Below, piece by piece: positions 54,062 through 62,086 of a stretch of DNA of 64,000 nucleotides. Each line of letters starts with the position of its first letter. Positions within the stretch are counted from its first letter, which is position 1. The position numbers and the translations under genes are program-made. The DNA is from Mycobacterium deserti. GTDB taxonomy: Bacteria; Actinomycetota; Actinomycetes; Mycobacteriales; Mycobacteriaceae. The notes under the pieces are model-generated. The model ran no database searches. It was not told the DNA's origin and saw only the letters and a list, made by a program, of their open reading frames with translations. Where the stretch lies: contig NZ_JAODWD010000006.1 in the NCBI RefSeq assembly GCF_025345615.1, positions 248,001 through 312,000 of the forward strand. The letters are read 5' to 3'.

Positions 54062-54898
54062 ATGACTGGTCGCTACGGACGCCTGCGCGTCGGTCCCGAA
54101 CTGGACCGACGTCATTTTCTCGTCGGGTTGTCGGCCCTGACGCTCGCGGGGATCGGTCTAACGCAATGTTCGTCCACGGCTCAGCCGCAGGCGGCCCAAC
54201 CGACGCCTGTCGCCGCAGCGCAACCGCGCGGTGCCGGGTTGTTGCCGCCGCCTCCGCGCAGCGCGCGGGTAGCGCTGCCCGGCGGCGGCGTGCTGAGCAC
54301 TCTGCCCGGCAACGGTGACCTCTTGGCGTTGACGCTCGATGACGGCGTCAGCAGCGAGGTGGTGCGGCTCTACACACAATTCGCCAAGGACACCGGCCTG
54401 CGGCTCACGTACTTCGTCAACGGGATCTACCGGTCCTGGACCGACAACCGGGACCTGTTGCGGCCGTTGGTCGACAGCGGGCAGATCCAACTCGGCAACC
54501 ACACGTGGTCGCATCCGGACCTCACCACGCTGCCGCTCACCCAGGTAGCCGAGGAGTTCCGGCGTAACCACGAGTTCCTCTGGAAGGTCTACGGCGTCGA
54601 CGCGCGCCCGTATTTCCGTCCGCCCTATGGACGTCACAACGCGCACGTCGACAAGCTGTCCGGCGATCTCGGCTACACCACGACCACCATGTGGTCGGGC
54701 GACCTGAAGGATCACGTGGTGATCCCGGAGGCCGAAATCGTGAAGATGGCGCACCAGTACTTCACCCCGCAGACGATTGTGATCGGCCACCTCAACCATG
54801 CCCCGGTCACCAACATCTACGGCCGGTTGGTCGAGATCATCAGGGACCGACGACTGCGAACCGTCACCCTCGACGACGTGTTCCAGACGTCAATCTGA
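54062..54898 (+). CDS. Exported polysaccharide deacetylase (CE4), Tat-like lipoprotein
   Basis: 278 residues. A twin-arginine motif RRHFLVG (16-22) precedes a hydrophobic stretch ending LTQC, so Cys36 may be lipidated. The NodB homology domain has D93-D94 (LTLDDG), H147 and H151 (NHTWSHPDL), FRPPYGRHN at ~185-193 and a C-terminal GHLNHAP. Predicted to remove N-acetyl groups from cell-wall glycan such as peptidoglycan. Confidence 0.88.
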   Translation: MTGRYGRLRVGPELDRRHFLVGLSALTLAGIGLTQCSSTAQPQAAQPTPVAAAQPRGAGLLPPPPRSARVALPGGGVLSTLPGNGDLLALTLDDGVSSEVVRLYTQFAKDTGLRLTYFVNGIYRSWTDNRDLLRPLVDSGQIQLGNHTWSHPDLTTLPLTQVAEEFRRNHEFLWKVYGVDARPYFRPPYGRHNAHVDKLSGDLGYTTTTMWSGDLKDHVVIPEAEIVKMAHQYFTPQTIVIGHLNHAPVTNIYGRLVEIIRDRRLRTVTLDDVFQTSI

Positions 54899-55045
54899 GT
54901 CACACCAGTAACACCAGAAACATCAGATCATTGATCGGCGCGCCTAGTTCACTTTGCCAGCGCACGGGTATCTAATGACTTGATGAGGCCGCTGCGGTAA
55001 TGTGTGGCCCCGATTCAGCTATCGGTACAACGCAGGAGTACTACC

Positions 55046-55186
55046 GTGTCCCACAACCCGATTTCACGGTCACGGGTGAGTCGAATCGCCTGGTCACTAA
55101 TCCGTCATCCGATGAAGAGCCGGGAATTCCCGGCCAAGGCCGAGCGGCTGATCACCGCCGACGAGCTACTCCGCTACGGCGTCTAG
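55046..55186 (+). CDS. 46-residue basic peptide
   Basis: From GTG 55046 with AGGAG 9-10 nt upstream: SHNPISRSRVSRIAWSLIRH then PMKSREFPAKAERLITADEL and a short end. Basic N-terminus, amphipathic helices. A good RBS and codon use support translation, but the length makes it uncertain. No function recognised. Confidence 0.5.
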   Translation: MSHNPISRSRVSRIAWSLIRHPMKSREFPAKAERLITADELLRYGV

Positions 55187-55290
55187 CGAACGCTGACCCG
55201 CTGGTTGTGCCGGCCGAGAGCCGTTGCGATCGGCTGTTTGCCAAATCGTTATATTATCGTGACCGTGAATTGAATTTGCTGGTCAGCCGG

Positions 55291-56142
55291 CTATGCGTTC
55301 GGTAGCCCGGAATCTCTGATCGCTTCGGCGAGCGGTTCCAGGACCGCCGGGTCGTACGGCGGCGGTAGATACACGATCGCGAGGTCCAGCCCCTCCTTGC
55401 CCAGTGCCGCGGCCTCATCGACGACCTTTCCGTAGTCGCGCTCGGTGTCCAGGCGCACATGGGCCGACAGCATGATCTCCTTCGGATCTCGGCCGATGTC
55501 GGCGCAGTGCGACGCCAGCACGTCGCGTTTGCGTGCGAACTCCTCAGGCGGTCCGCCGACGAAGTTCCAATGCTGGGCGTAGCGCGCCGTGATCTTCAGC
55601 GTCCGCTTCTCGCCGCTGCCGCCGATGCAGATCGGCGGATGGGGCTTCTGCGGACCCTTCGGCTCGTTGCGGGCGTCTTTGAGCTGGTAGAACTTTCCAT
55701 CGAACGTCGTCGTCTCCTGGCTCATCAGCCCGGTGAGCACCTCGCAGGCCTCCTCGAAGCGGTCGAAACGCTCCTTGATGGAGCCCAGTTCGATGCCGTA
55801 GGCCCCGGATTCCTCTTCATTCCAGCCCGCGCCGATGCCGAGCTCTAGCCGACCGCCCGAGACGATGTCGAGAGCCGAGGCCATATTGGCGAGCACGGCG
55901 GGATGTCGGTAGTGAATTCCGGTGACGAGCACGCCGACGCGCAGCCGCCGGGTCGCCTGCGCGAGTGCCGTCAGGGTGATCCAGCCCTCCAGGCACGGGC
56001 CGGTGGAGTCGGAGAAGATCGGATAGAAGTGGTCGAACGTCCAACCGGACTCGAAGACGTCGATGTCGTCGGCCGCCTGCCACACGGCGAGCATGTCGGA
56101 CCAGGTGGTGTTCTGCGGGGAAGTCTTGAACGCGAATCTCAC
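55291..56142 (-). CDS. LLM-class F420-dependent oxidoreductase
   Basis: 283 residues from GTG 56142 (GTG 56148 also possible). Luciferase-like TIM barrel: VFESGWTFDHFYPI, RVGVLVTGIHYRHPAVLANM, DIVSGGRLELGIGAGWNEEE and HPPICIGGSGEKRTL match F420-dependent members common in mycobacteria. Substrate unknown. Confidence 0.9.
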   Translation of the reverse strand: MRFAFKTSPQNTTWSDMLAVWQAADDIDVFESGWTFDHFYPIFSDSTGPCLEGWITLTALAQATRRLRVGVLVTGIHYRHPAVLANMASALDIVSGGRLELGIGAGWNEEESGAYGIELGSIKERFDRFEEACEVLTGLMSQETTTFDGKFYQLKDARNEPKGPQKPHPPICIGGSGEKRTLKITARYAQHWNFVGGPPEEFARKRDVLASHCADIGRDPKEIMLSAHVRLDTERDYGKVVDEAAALGKEGLDLAIVYLPPPYDPAVLEPLAEAIRDSGLPNA

Positions 56143-56188
56143 GTCCACCGAGCGTAGTCCTGATCGCACGCTCCGGGCGGCCGCGTGA

Positions 56189-57685
56189 TCACTCGGCCTC
56201 GCCGTACTCGTTGAACCAGTGCGCGAGCTTGCCGCGCCTGCTCACCGCGCGCAGGCGGCGTTCGGCGGCCGCCCGCGTTCTGGTCGTCGTGACGATCAGC
56301 AGCTCATCGCCGATCGCGATGCGGGTGTCGGGCTGCGGTACGAACGTGTGGCCGTCGCGGATGATCAGCGTGATGACGCTCGGATCGGGCAGCCGCAACT
56401 CCAGGACTGTCACGTTGTGCAACCGCGACGGCGAGTGCACCGTCATCGTCAACAGTTCGGCGTCCAGGACATCGAGTGGCGCGGCCTCGACCTGGATCTC
56501 GCGCGTCGACTCCTTGGAGACGAGCCCGAGCCGGTGGGCGAGCATGCCGAGGCTGGGCCCCTGGATCAGTGTGTACACCACTACCAGGATGAACACGATG
56601 TTGAGCAGCCTCAGGCTGTCGGTGACACCTTCGACAATCGGAAAGGTCGCCAGGACGATCGGAATCGCGCCGCGCAGACCCGCCCACGAAACAAAAACCT
56701 GCTCGCGCAGGGGTATTCGAAATCCGCTCAGGCACACGAAGACCGACAGCGGACGTGCGATCAACAACAGGACCAGTCCGATGACGATGGCCGTGCCGAG
56801 CTCCGCGGCCAGGTCACTTGGATCCACCAGCAGACCGAGCAGGACGAACAAGCCGATCTGGGCGAGCCAACCGAGCCCCTCCGCAAACGAGCGCGTCGCC
56901 GAGCGGTGCGGCAGCCCGGAGTTGGCGAGCACGACGGCGGACAGATACGCGGCAAGGAAGCCGCTCGCGTGGGCGCTGCCCGCCGCGGCGAAGGCGACCA
57001 TGCCCAGGCCGAACGTCGCCAGCGGGTAAAGCCCCGAGGCCGGAAGAGCGATGCGGCGCAACGCGGTTGCGCCGAGGAAGCCGCACGTCAATCCAATTGC
57101 CGCGCCGACGGCCAACTCGTAGATCAGTTCGGTGAGTGCGTGTACCGGTGACAAGTGCAGCGGCGTCACGCTGAACATCAGGACCAGGATGACGGCGGGT
57201 GCGTCGTTGAATCCGGACTCGGCTTCCAGCAGGCCCCTGACCCGCCGCGGTAGCGGAACGACCCGGAGCACCGAGAAGACCGCGGCCGCGTCGGTGGAGG
57301 ACACCACGGCGCCCAGCAACAGTGCGATCTGCCAGTCGATGCCAAGAAGCAGGTGCGCTCCGGTGGCCGTCACCGCCATGCTCATCGCGATGCCGACGGT
57401 GGCCAGCATCGCCGCGGGCGCCAGTACCCGTCTCACATCCGAGAACCGCGTCGTCAAGCCGCCCTCAACGAGGATGACCGCCAACGCGACCGTGCCGAGG
57501 TGCTCGGCGAGCAGGTAGTTGTCGAAATGCAGTCCGAGCCCGTCTTCGCCGACGACGACGCCGACGGCCAGGAAGAGCAGCAGGCTCGGCAGGCCGACCC
57601 GGCTGGCGGCGCGCGTCGCGACGATGCTGGCCAGGAGCACGAGGCCACCGGCCAGCAGGACCAGATACAGCTGCTGCAGGGTCAT
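56189..57685 (-). CDS. Monovalent cation/proton antiporter with TrkA_C domain (NhaP/CvrA type)
   Basis: 498 residues from ATG 57685. About twelve spans in ~5-400 (VILVEGGLTTRFSDVR, GAVVSSTDAAAVFSVL, LEAESGFNDAPAVILVL are CPA1-type ion-site regions), followed by a cytoplasmic TrkA_C/RCK_C domain at ~415-480 (VTVLELRLPDPSVITLIIR). Likely a K+/H+ or Na+/H+ exporter. Divergent from trkA, so uptake and efflux regulators share a promoter region. Confidence 0.9.
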   Translation of the reverse strand: MTLQQLYLVLLAGGLVLLASIVATRAASRVGLPSLLLFLAVGVVVGEDGLGLHFDNYLLAEHLGTVALAVILVEGGLTTRFSDVRRVLAPAAMLATVGIAMSMAVTATGAHLLLGIDWQIALLLGAVVSSTDAAAVFSVLRVVPLPRRVRGLLEAESGFNDAPAVILVLMFSVTPLHLSPVHALTELIYELAVGAAIGLTCGFLGATALRRIALPASGLYPLATFGLGMVAFAAAGSAHASGFLAAYLSAVVLANSGLPHRSATRSFAEGLGWLAQIGLFVLLGLLVDPSDLAAELGTAIVIGLVLLLIARPLSVFVCLSGFRIPLREQVFVSWAGLRGAIPIVLATFPIVEGVTDSLRLLNIVFILVVVYTLIQGPSLGMLAHRLGLVSKESTREIQVEAAPLDVLDAELLTMTVHSPSRLHNVTVLELRLPDPSVITLIIRDGHTFVPQPDTRIAIGDELLIVTTTRTRAAAERRLRAVSRRGKLAHWFNEYGEAE

Positions 57686-57800
57686 TTCATCTGTGTTCGT
57701 ATCACGGCGGAGGGGTGTGGTGGTCGGGCAGTATGAAGTGGTGTTCGGACTCAAACGGCGATCGGTCGCGTCGTCACCCCGTGGTGACGAACGGCAGATG

Positions 57801-58472
57801 ATGCGCATCGGCATCGCCGGCGCGGGCGCGATCGGCAGGTCCGTCGCGCAGGAGCTACTCGACTACGGTCACAAAGTTCTGCTGATCGAACGCAAGCTGA
57901 GCAACTACGAACCGCACACCGTCGCCGGTGCGGACTGGTTGCTGGCCGACGCGTGCGAGATCTCCTCGCTCGAGGAGTCGGGTCTGCAGACGTGCGACGT
58001 GGTGATCGCTGCGACCGGCGACGACAAGGTGAACCTGGCGACAGCGCTGCTGGCGAAGACGGAGTTCGGAGTGCCGCGGGTGGTGGCGCGGGTCAACGAG
58101 ACACGCAACGAATGGCTGTTCACCGAATCGTGGGGCGTCGATGTCGCGGTCTCCACCCCCAGCGCGATGGTCGCCGCCATCGAGGGCGCGATCGACACCG
58201 GCCACCTTGTCCGGTTGATGGGGCTGCGACAGGGCCAGGTGAGTTTGGCGAAACTGACGCTGCCGCAGGACAGTCCGTTCGTCGGTCAGCGGGTGCGTGA
58301 TCTTCCACTTCCGGAGAACAGCCGGTTGGCGATCGTCATCCGATCGAGTGGGTTGTTGTTGCCGCAGCCGGACGATGTGCTCGAGGCTGGCGACGAGATG
58401 CTGTTCTTCGCCGGCGGCGCGGCCGAGAACCAGGTGCAGTCGCTGGTGCACGGCGCCTTGCGACACGAATAG
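57801..58472 (+). CDS. trkA: TrkA-type potassium uptake NAD-binding protein
   Basis: 223 residues from ATG 57801 (ATG 57798 just before). N-terminal RCK_N Rossmann domain GIAGAGAIGRSVAQELL and the acidic IERK for NAD; C-terminal RCK_C domain (DSPFVGQRVRDLPLPENSRL). Length matches CeoB/CeoC of M. tuberculosis, but here only one copy is seen. It gates a Trk/Ktr channel encoded elsewhere. Confidence 0.88.
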   Translation: MRIGIAGAGAIGRSVAQELLDYGHKVLLIERKLSNYEPHTVAGADWLLADACEISSLEESGLQTCDVVIAATGDDKVNLATALLAKTEFGVPRVVARVNETRNEWLFTESWGVDVAVSTPSAMVAAIEGAIDTGHLVRLMGLRQGQVSLAKLTLPQDSPFVGQRVRDLPLPENSRLAIVIRSSGLLLPQPDDVLEAGDEMLFFAGGAAENQVQSLVHGALRHE

Positions 58473-58494
58473 TCGGTCGGGGCACACTGGAGTC

Positions 58495-59499
58495 ATGGAT
58501 CCGGTCACCGCGCTGCGTCAGATCGCGTACTACAAGGACCGGGCACGCGAGGATCCGCGGCGGGTGATGGCCTACCGCAACGCCGCCGACATCGTCGAGG
58601 CGCTGTCCGAAGCCGACCGCGAGCGGCACGGCGCTGCGAACAGTTGGCAGTCGCTTCCTGGAATCGGACCGAAGACCGCGAAGGTGATCTCGCAGGCTTG
58701 GGCTGGACAAGACCCGGACGTCTTGGTGGATTTACGTTCCACCGCAACCGATCTCGGCGGCGGCGAGATCCGCGCCGCGTTGCGGGGCGACCTGCACGTG
58801 CACTCGAACTGGTCGGACGGTTCGGCTCCGATCGAAGAAATGATGCTTGCGGCGCGCGAACTGGGCCATGAGTACTGTGCGCTGACGGATCATTCGCCGC
58901 GGCTGCGGGTCGCCAACGGGCTGTCGCCGGAGCGGCTGCGCAAACAACTCGATGTGATCGACGAACTGCGTGAGACCGTCGCGCCGATGCGCATACTGAC
59001 CGGCATCGAAGTCGACATCCTGGAGGACGGTTCGCTCGACCAGGAGGACGAACTGCTCGAGCGTCTCGACGTCGTCGTGGCCAGCGTGCACTCCAAGCTC
59101 GCGATGGACGCACCGTCGATGACCCGGCGCATGCTCAAAGCCGTGGCCAACCCGCACACCGATGTCCTCGGGCACTGCACGGGGCGACTGGTCACCGGCG
59201 GGCGAGGCATGCGGCCGGAATCCACGTTCGACGCGGAAAAGGTGTTCAGCGCCTGCCGCGACAATGGGACCGCCGTCGAGATCAACTCTCGGCCCGAGCG
59301 TCGCGATCCGCCGACCCGGCTGCTGAAGCTGGCGTTCGAGATCGGGTGCCTGTTCTCGATCGACACCGATTCGCATGCGCCGGGCCAGTTGGAATTTCTT
59401 GGCTACGGCGCGCAGCGCGCGCTCGATGCGGGCGTGCCCGCCGACCGGATCGTCAACACCTGGCCGGCCGAGACGCTGCTGGAGTGGACCACGTCCTGA
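58495..59499 (+). CDS. PHP-domain phosphoesterase with N-terminal HhH (Rv3856c-like)
   Basis: 334 residues from ATG 58495. Helix-hairpin-helix LPGIGPKTA at 54-62, then a PHP metal site: DLHVHSNWSDG (99-109), TDHS (131-134), GIEVDIL, SVHSKL, GHCTGR and DTDSHA. This is the C-terminal half of bacterial PolX without the polymerase domain. Predicted DNA-repair or phosphatase role. In M. tuberculosis it sits between gltD and ethR, as here. Confidence 0.88.
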   Translation: MDPVTALRQIAYYKDRAREDPRRVMAYRNAADIVEALSEADRERHGAANSWQSLPGIGPKTAKVISQAWAGQDPDVLVDLRSTATDLGGGEIRAALRGDLHVHSNWSDGSAPIEEMMLAARELGHEYCALTDHSPRLRVANGLSPERLRKQLDVIDELRETVAPMRILTGIEVDILEDGSLDQEDELLERLDVVVASVHSKLAMDAPSMTRRMLKAVANPHTDVLGHCTGRLVTGGRGMRPESTFDAEKVFSACRDNGTAVEINSRPERRDPPTRLLKLAFEIGCLFSIDTDSHAPGQLEFLGYGAQRALDAGVPADRIVNTWPAETLLEWTTS

Positions 59500-59574
59500 C
59501 GGTGCCGACGATTGAAAACGGCCAGGCGGGATACATCGAGTGCAAGAGCGTGAACCCGAGGCGATGGAGTGCCA

Positions 59575-60108
59575 GTGAACGAGTCGAAAGATGACAAGGG
59601 AGCCAACGTCGGCCAGCGTGCCGCCGATTTAGCCGCGACGGCGGCGACGACGGTGAGCCGAGTGGTACGTCGTGTCCGGGAGGCGGCCGAGGGAGCCGCG
59701 GGGATGGTTGGGCTCGGATCGTCGGAATCGTCTTCTCCGGCGGACGCCGCACCGACTGAGCTCGCGCCGTCGGCGCCGGCCCAGAAGGTCCCGGCCAAGG
59801 AGCCGGGTAAGAAGGCGGTAGCCAAGAAGGCGCCCGGCAAGAAAGCGCCTGCCAAGAAGGCACCTGCGAAGAAGGTTCCCGCGAAGAAGGCACCTGCGAA
59901 AACCGTTGCGGCGCAACCTGCGCCGGCCAAGAAGGTGCCTGCCAAGAAGGCGTCGGTCGAGGCCCCCGCCAAGCAGGGCGCCGCCAAGCAGGCGCCGGCT
60001 AAGAAGGTGCCCGCCAAGCAGGTGCCCGCTAAGAAGGTGCCCGCTAAGAAAGCGCCCCCGAAGAAGGCCGTCGCCAAGAAGGCGCAGCCGAAAAAACGCC
60101 CCACCTGA
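59575..60108 (+). CDS. Lys/Ala/Pro-rich basic (histone-like) protein
   Basis: 177 residues from GTG 59575 (GATGGAG upstream). Residues 1-65 form a helical, moderately acidic start; the rest is ~20 copies of PAKKxPAKKA-type repeats, strongly basic. It resembles the tails of mycobacterial HupB and the N-terminal part of Rv3852 (H-NS-like), which lies near ethA in M. tuberculosis, but has no C-terminal membrane span. Probably binds DNA. Confidence 0.78.
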   Translation: MNESKDDKGANVGQRAADLAATAATTVSRVVRRVREAAEGAAGMVGLGSSESSSPADAAPTELAPSAPAQKVPAKEPGKKAVAKKAPGKKAPAKKAPAKKVPAKKAPAKTVAAQPAPAKKVPAKKASVEAPAKQGAAKQAPAKKVPAKQVPAKKVPAKKAPPKKAVAKKAQPKKRPT

Positions 60109-60111
60109 GCA

Positions 60112-61329
60112 TCAATCGGGCAGGAGCGGCATCTCCAGGCCCGGATCGCGACCGACGAGAACACCGCGCGTCACTGCGGCGTTGCCGTAGCGCTGGCGCA
60201 CCTGATCGACCGCGTCGTCGATGGCGACCGTGTCGACGGCTTCGGTGAACGGCAACTCGAGTTGCTGCGCGCCGTCGCGGTCGATATTCGAGACCGAGAA
60301 GCCGACCAGGGTCAGACCACGTTCGGCGATCAGCGGGGCGGCGGTCGCGACGAGACCGCGCGCCGCCGAGAGGATCGCCTCGGTCGAGGCGGTGGCCCGA
60401 TGCATGGTGTGTGACCGCGTAACCCTGCTGAAGTCGTCGAAGCGGAGTCGCAGCACCACCGTGCGACCGGTGCGGCCCGCCTTACGCATCCGGCGGGTGA
60501 TCCGGTCGATCAGGTTGACGACGACCGCGTCGACCTCCTCGGCGGACATGCTGTTCCCGCGCCGGCCCAACGCGCGCTGCGCCCCGACCGAACGTCGACG
60601 CACGCCCGTCACCACCCGGCGCCGGTCGATGTTGCGCGACAACGCAAACAGTTGACGGCCCATCGCGCCACCGACCATGGCGCTCAGCGTGGATTCGCCG
60701 AGTTCGGCGACGTCGGCGACGGTCTCGATGCCGTGCGCGTGCAGTTTCTCAGCCGTCTTGGCACCGACGCCCCAGAGGCGGCGCACGGGCAGTGGATGCA
60801 GGAACGCGAGTTCCCGGTCGGGCGGGACGAGCAGCAGGCCGTCGGGTTTGGCCTCCTGGCTGGCGACCTTGGCCAGGAATTTGGTGCGCGCGATACCGAC
60901 GGTGATCGGCAACCCGACGCGCTCGCGGACCTCGGCTCGCAGCTTGGCGGCGATCTCGACAGGCGTGCCCGACACCCGCCACAGGCCGGACACATCGAGG
61001 AACGCCTCGTCGACACTGAGTGGTTCGACGACTGGGGTGGTGTCGCGGAAAACCTCGAACACCGCCTCGCTGGCCTGCGAGTAGGCCGACATCCGAGGCG
61101 GCACGACGATCGCGTGCGGGCACAGCCGTCGCGCCTCGCGGCCGCCCATCGCGGTGCGTACGCCGTAAGCCTTGGCCTCGTAACTGGCGGCGAGCACCAC
61201 CCCGCCGCCGACGATGACCGGTCGCCCGCGCAGGGCGGGGTCGTCACGCTGTTCGACCGAGGCGTAGAAGGAGTCGAGGTCGGCGTGCAGGATGGTCGCT
61301 CCCGACGGGCGAGCCGAGGACACGAACAT
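60112..61329 (-). CDS. dinB: Y-family DNA polymerase IV (DinB)
   Basis: 405 residues from ATG 61329. Translesion polymerase. Palm motif ILHADLDSFYASVEQ (first catalytic Asp and Tyr steric gate), PLSVDEAFLDV with the catalytic Asp-Glu, thumb helix-hairpin (VRRLWGVGAKTAEKL), little finger to ~360 and a clamp-binding QLELPF near 353. Closer in length and motifs to DinB3-type mycobacterial paralogues than to DinP/DinX. A LexA box overlaps the start codon. Not present between Rv3856c and ethR in M. tuberculosis. Confidence 0.93.
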   Translation of the reverse strand: MFVSSARPSGATILHADLDSFYASVEQRDDPALRGRPVIVGGGVVLAASYEAKAYGVRTAMGGREARRLCPHAIVVPPRMSAYSQASEAVFEVFRDTTPVVEPLSVDEAFLDVSGLWRVSGTPVEIAAKLRAEVRERVGLPITVGIARTKFLAKVASQEAKPDGLLLVPPDRELAFLHPLPVRRLWGVGAKTAEKLHAHGIETVADVAELGESTLSAMVGGAMGRQLFALSRNIDRRRVVTGVRRRSVGAQRALGRRGNSMSAEEVDAVVVNLIDRITRRMRKAGRTGRTVVLRLRFDDFSRVTRSHTMHRATASTEAILSAARGLVATAAPLIAERGLTLVGFSVSNIDRDGAQQLELPFTEAVDTVAIDDAVDQVRQRYGNAAVTRGVLVGRDPGLEMPLLPD

Positions 61330-61337
61330 ATGTTCGC
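61322..61337. promoter_or_regulatory. LexA (SOS) box over the dinB start
   Basis: ACGAACATATGTTCGC contains the perfect palindrome CGAACATATGTTCG (61323-61336), matching TCGAAC-N4-GTTCGA at 10 of 12 defined bases. The dinB ATG (complement of 61327-61329) is in its centre. Confidence 0.72.
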
Positions 61338-61359
61338 ATCCGGGTACGACTAGTGGCGT

Positions 61360-62007
61360 CTAATGCGGCGCCCGGCCGTAGATGCTCGTCACCCAGACGT
61401 GGGCCAGCGTGTCGACCAGTTGCTCCGCGGAAATCGACGGTACTTCGGCCGCGAACGCCGCGAGCATGGTGCGTTCGTTCATCAGGTTCAGCGACGTCGC
61501 CAGGTCGGCGGCCGGGATGGACTCCGGAGCGGCGCCCCGCTCGCGCTCGGCAAGGATTGACGAGGTGGTGTGGTCTATCCACTTCTGCATGAACTGCGAC
61601 CAGAGTGCGCGCACCTGTGGGTTGGTGGGCCGCGCGGCGGCGCCGGCCAGCGTGACCGCCTGATGCGAACCGAAGGTGCTGAACAGGGCGTTGATCGCCT
61701 TCCAGACACCGGCCGGGTCGACCGCCGCGTCCATGCCGCCCATTGCGGCGTCGGCGTTGCGGTCGGCTTCGTTGATCACCTGTTCGACGAGCGCGAGCAG
61801 CACCGCGTCCTTCGATGGGAAGTAGAAGTAGAACGTCGGACGCGAGATGCCGGCACCCTTGGCGAGGTCGTCCACCGAGATCTCGGCCAGGCCGCGCTGC
61901 TCCAGCAGGCGCTCCGCGGTGGTGAGAATGGCCAGCTCACGCTCGTCTCCGGACGGCCGGCTGGACCGGCGGGCGCGCGCGGGGCGGGGCTGGCTGACGG
62001 CGGTCAC
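61360..62007 (-). CDS. ethR: TetR-family repressor EthR
   Basis: 215 residues from GTG 62007. The HTH stretch ISVDDLAKGAGISRPTFYFY at 43-62 and the ligand domain (FGSHQAVTLAGAAARPTNP, LATSLNLMNERTMLA) closely resemble M. tuberculosis EthR, which represses ethA. Divergent from ethA with a 79-bp intergenic operator. Confidence 0.95.
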   Translation of the reverse strand: MTAVSQPRPARARRSSRPSGDERELAILTTAERLLEQRGLAEISVDDLAKGAGISRPTFYFYFPSKDAVLLALVEQVINEADRNADAAMGGMDAAVDPAGVWKAINALFSTFGSHQAVTLAGAAARPTNPQVRALWSQFMQKWIDHTTSSILAERERGAAPESIPAADLATSLNLMNERTMLAAFAAEVPSISAEQLVDTLAHVWVTSIYGRAPH

Positions 62008-62025
62008 AATTCGTTAGTCTACACA

Positions 62026-62072
62026 GTGTCGACTTTCTCGACACACTGTTGACGAACTCGACAGGGCGTTGA
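62026..62072. promoter_or_regulatory. EthR operator
   Basis: Two direct repeats CTCGACA-N4-GTTGA at 62037-62052 and 62057-62072, a 20-bp period, are preceded by an inverted arm GTGTCGA (62026-62032). Repeats on one helix face fit the cooperative, multi-dimer EthR binding known in M. tuberculosis. Confidence 0.82.
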
Positions 62073-62086
62073 TACGCTGCCGTACC

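Noticed and set aside
54899..55290. Possible tRNA or small RNA gene downstream of the deacetylase
   Set aside because: No cloverleaf or tRNA box motifs were found by eye; a 46-codon ORF with RBS explains part of it.
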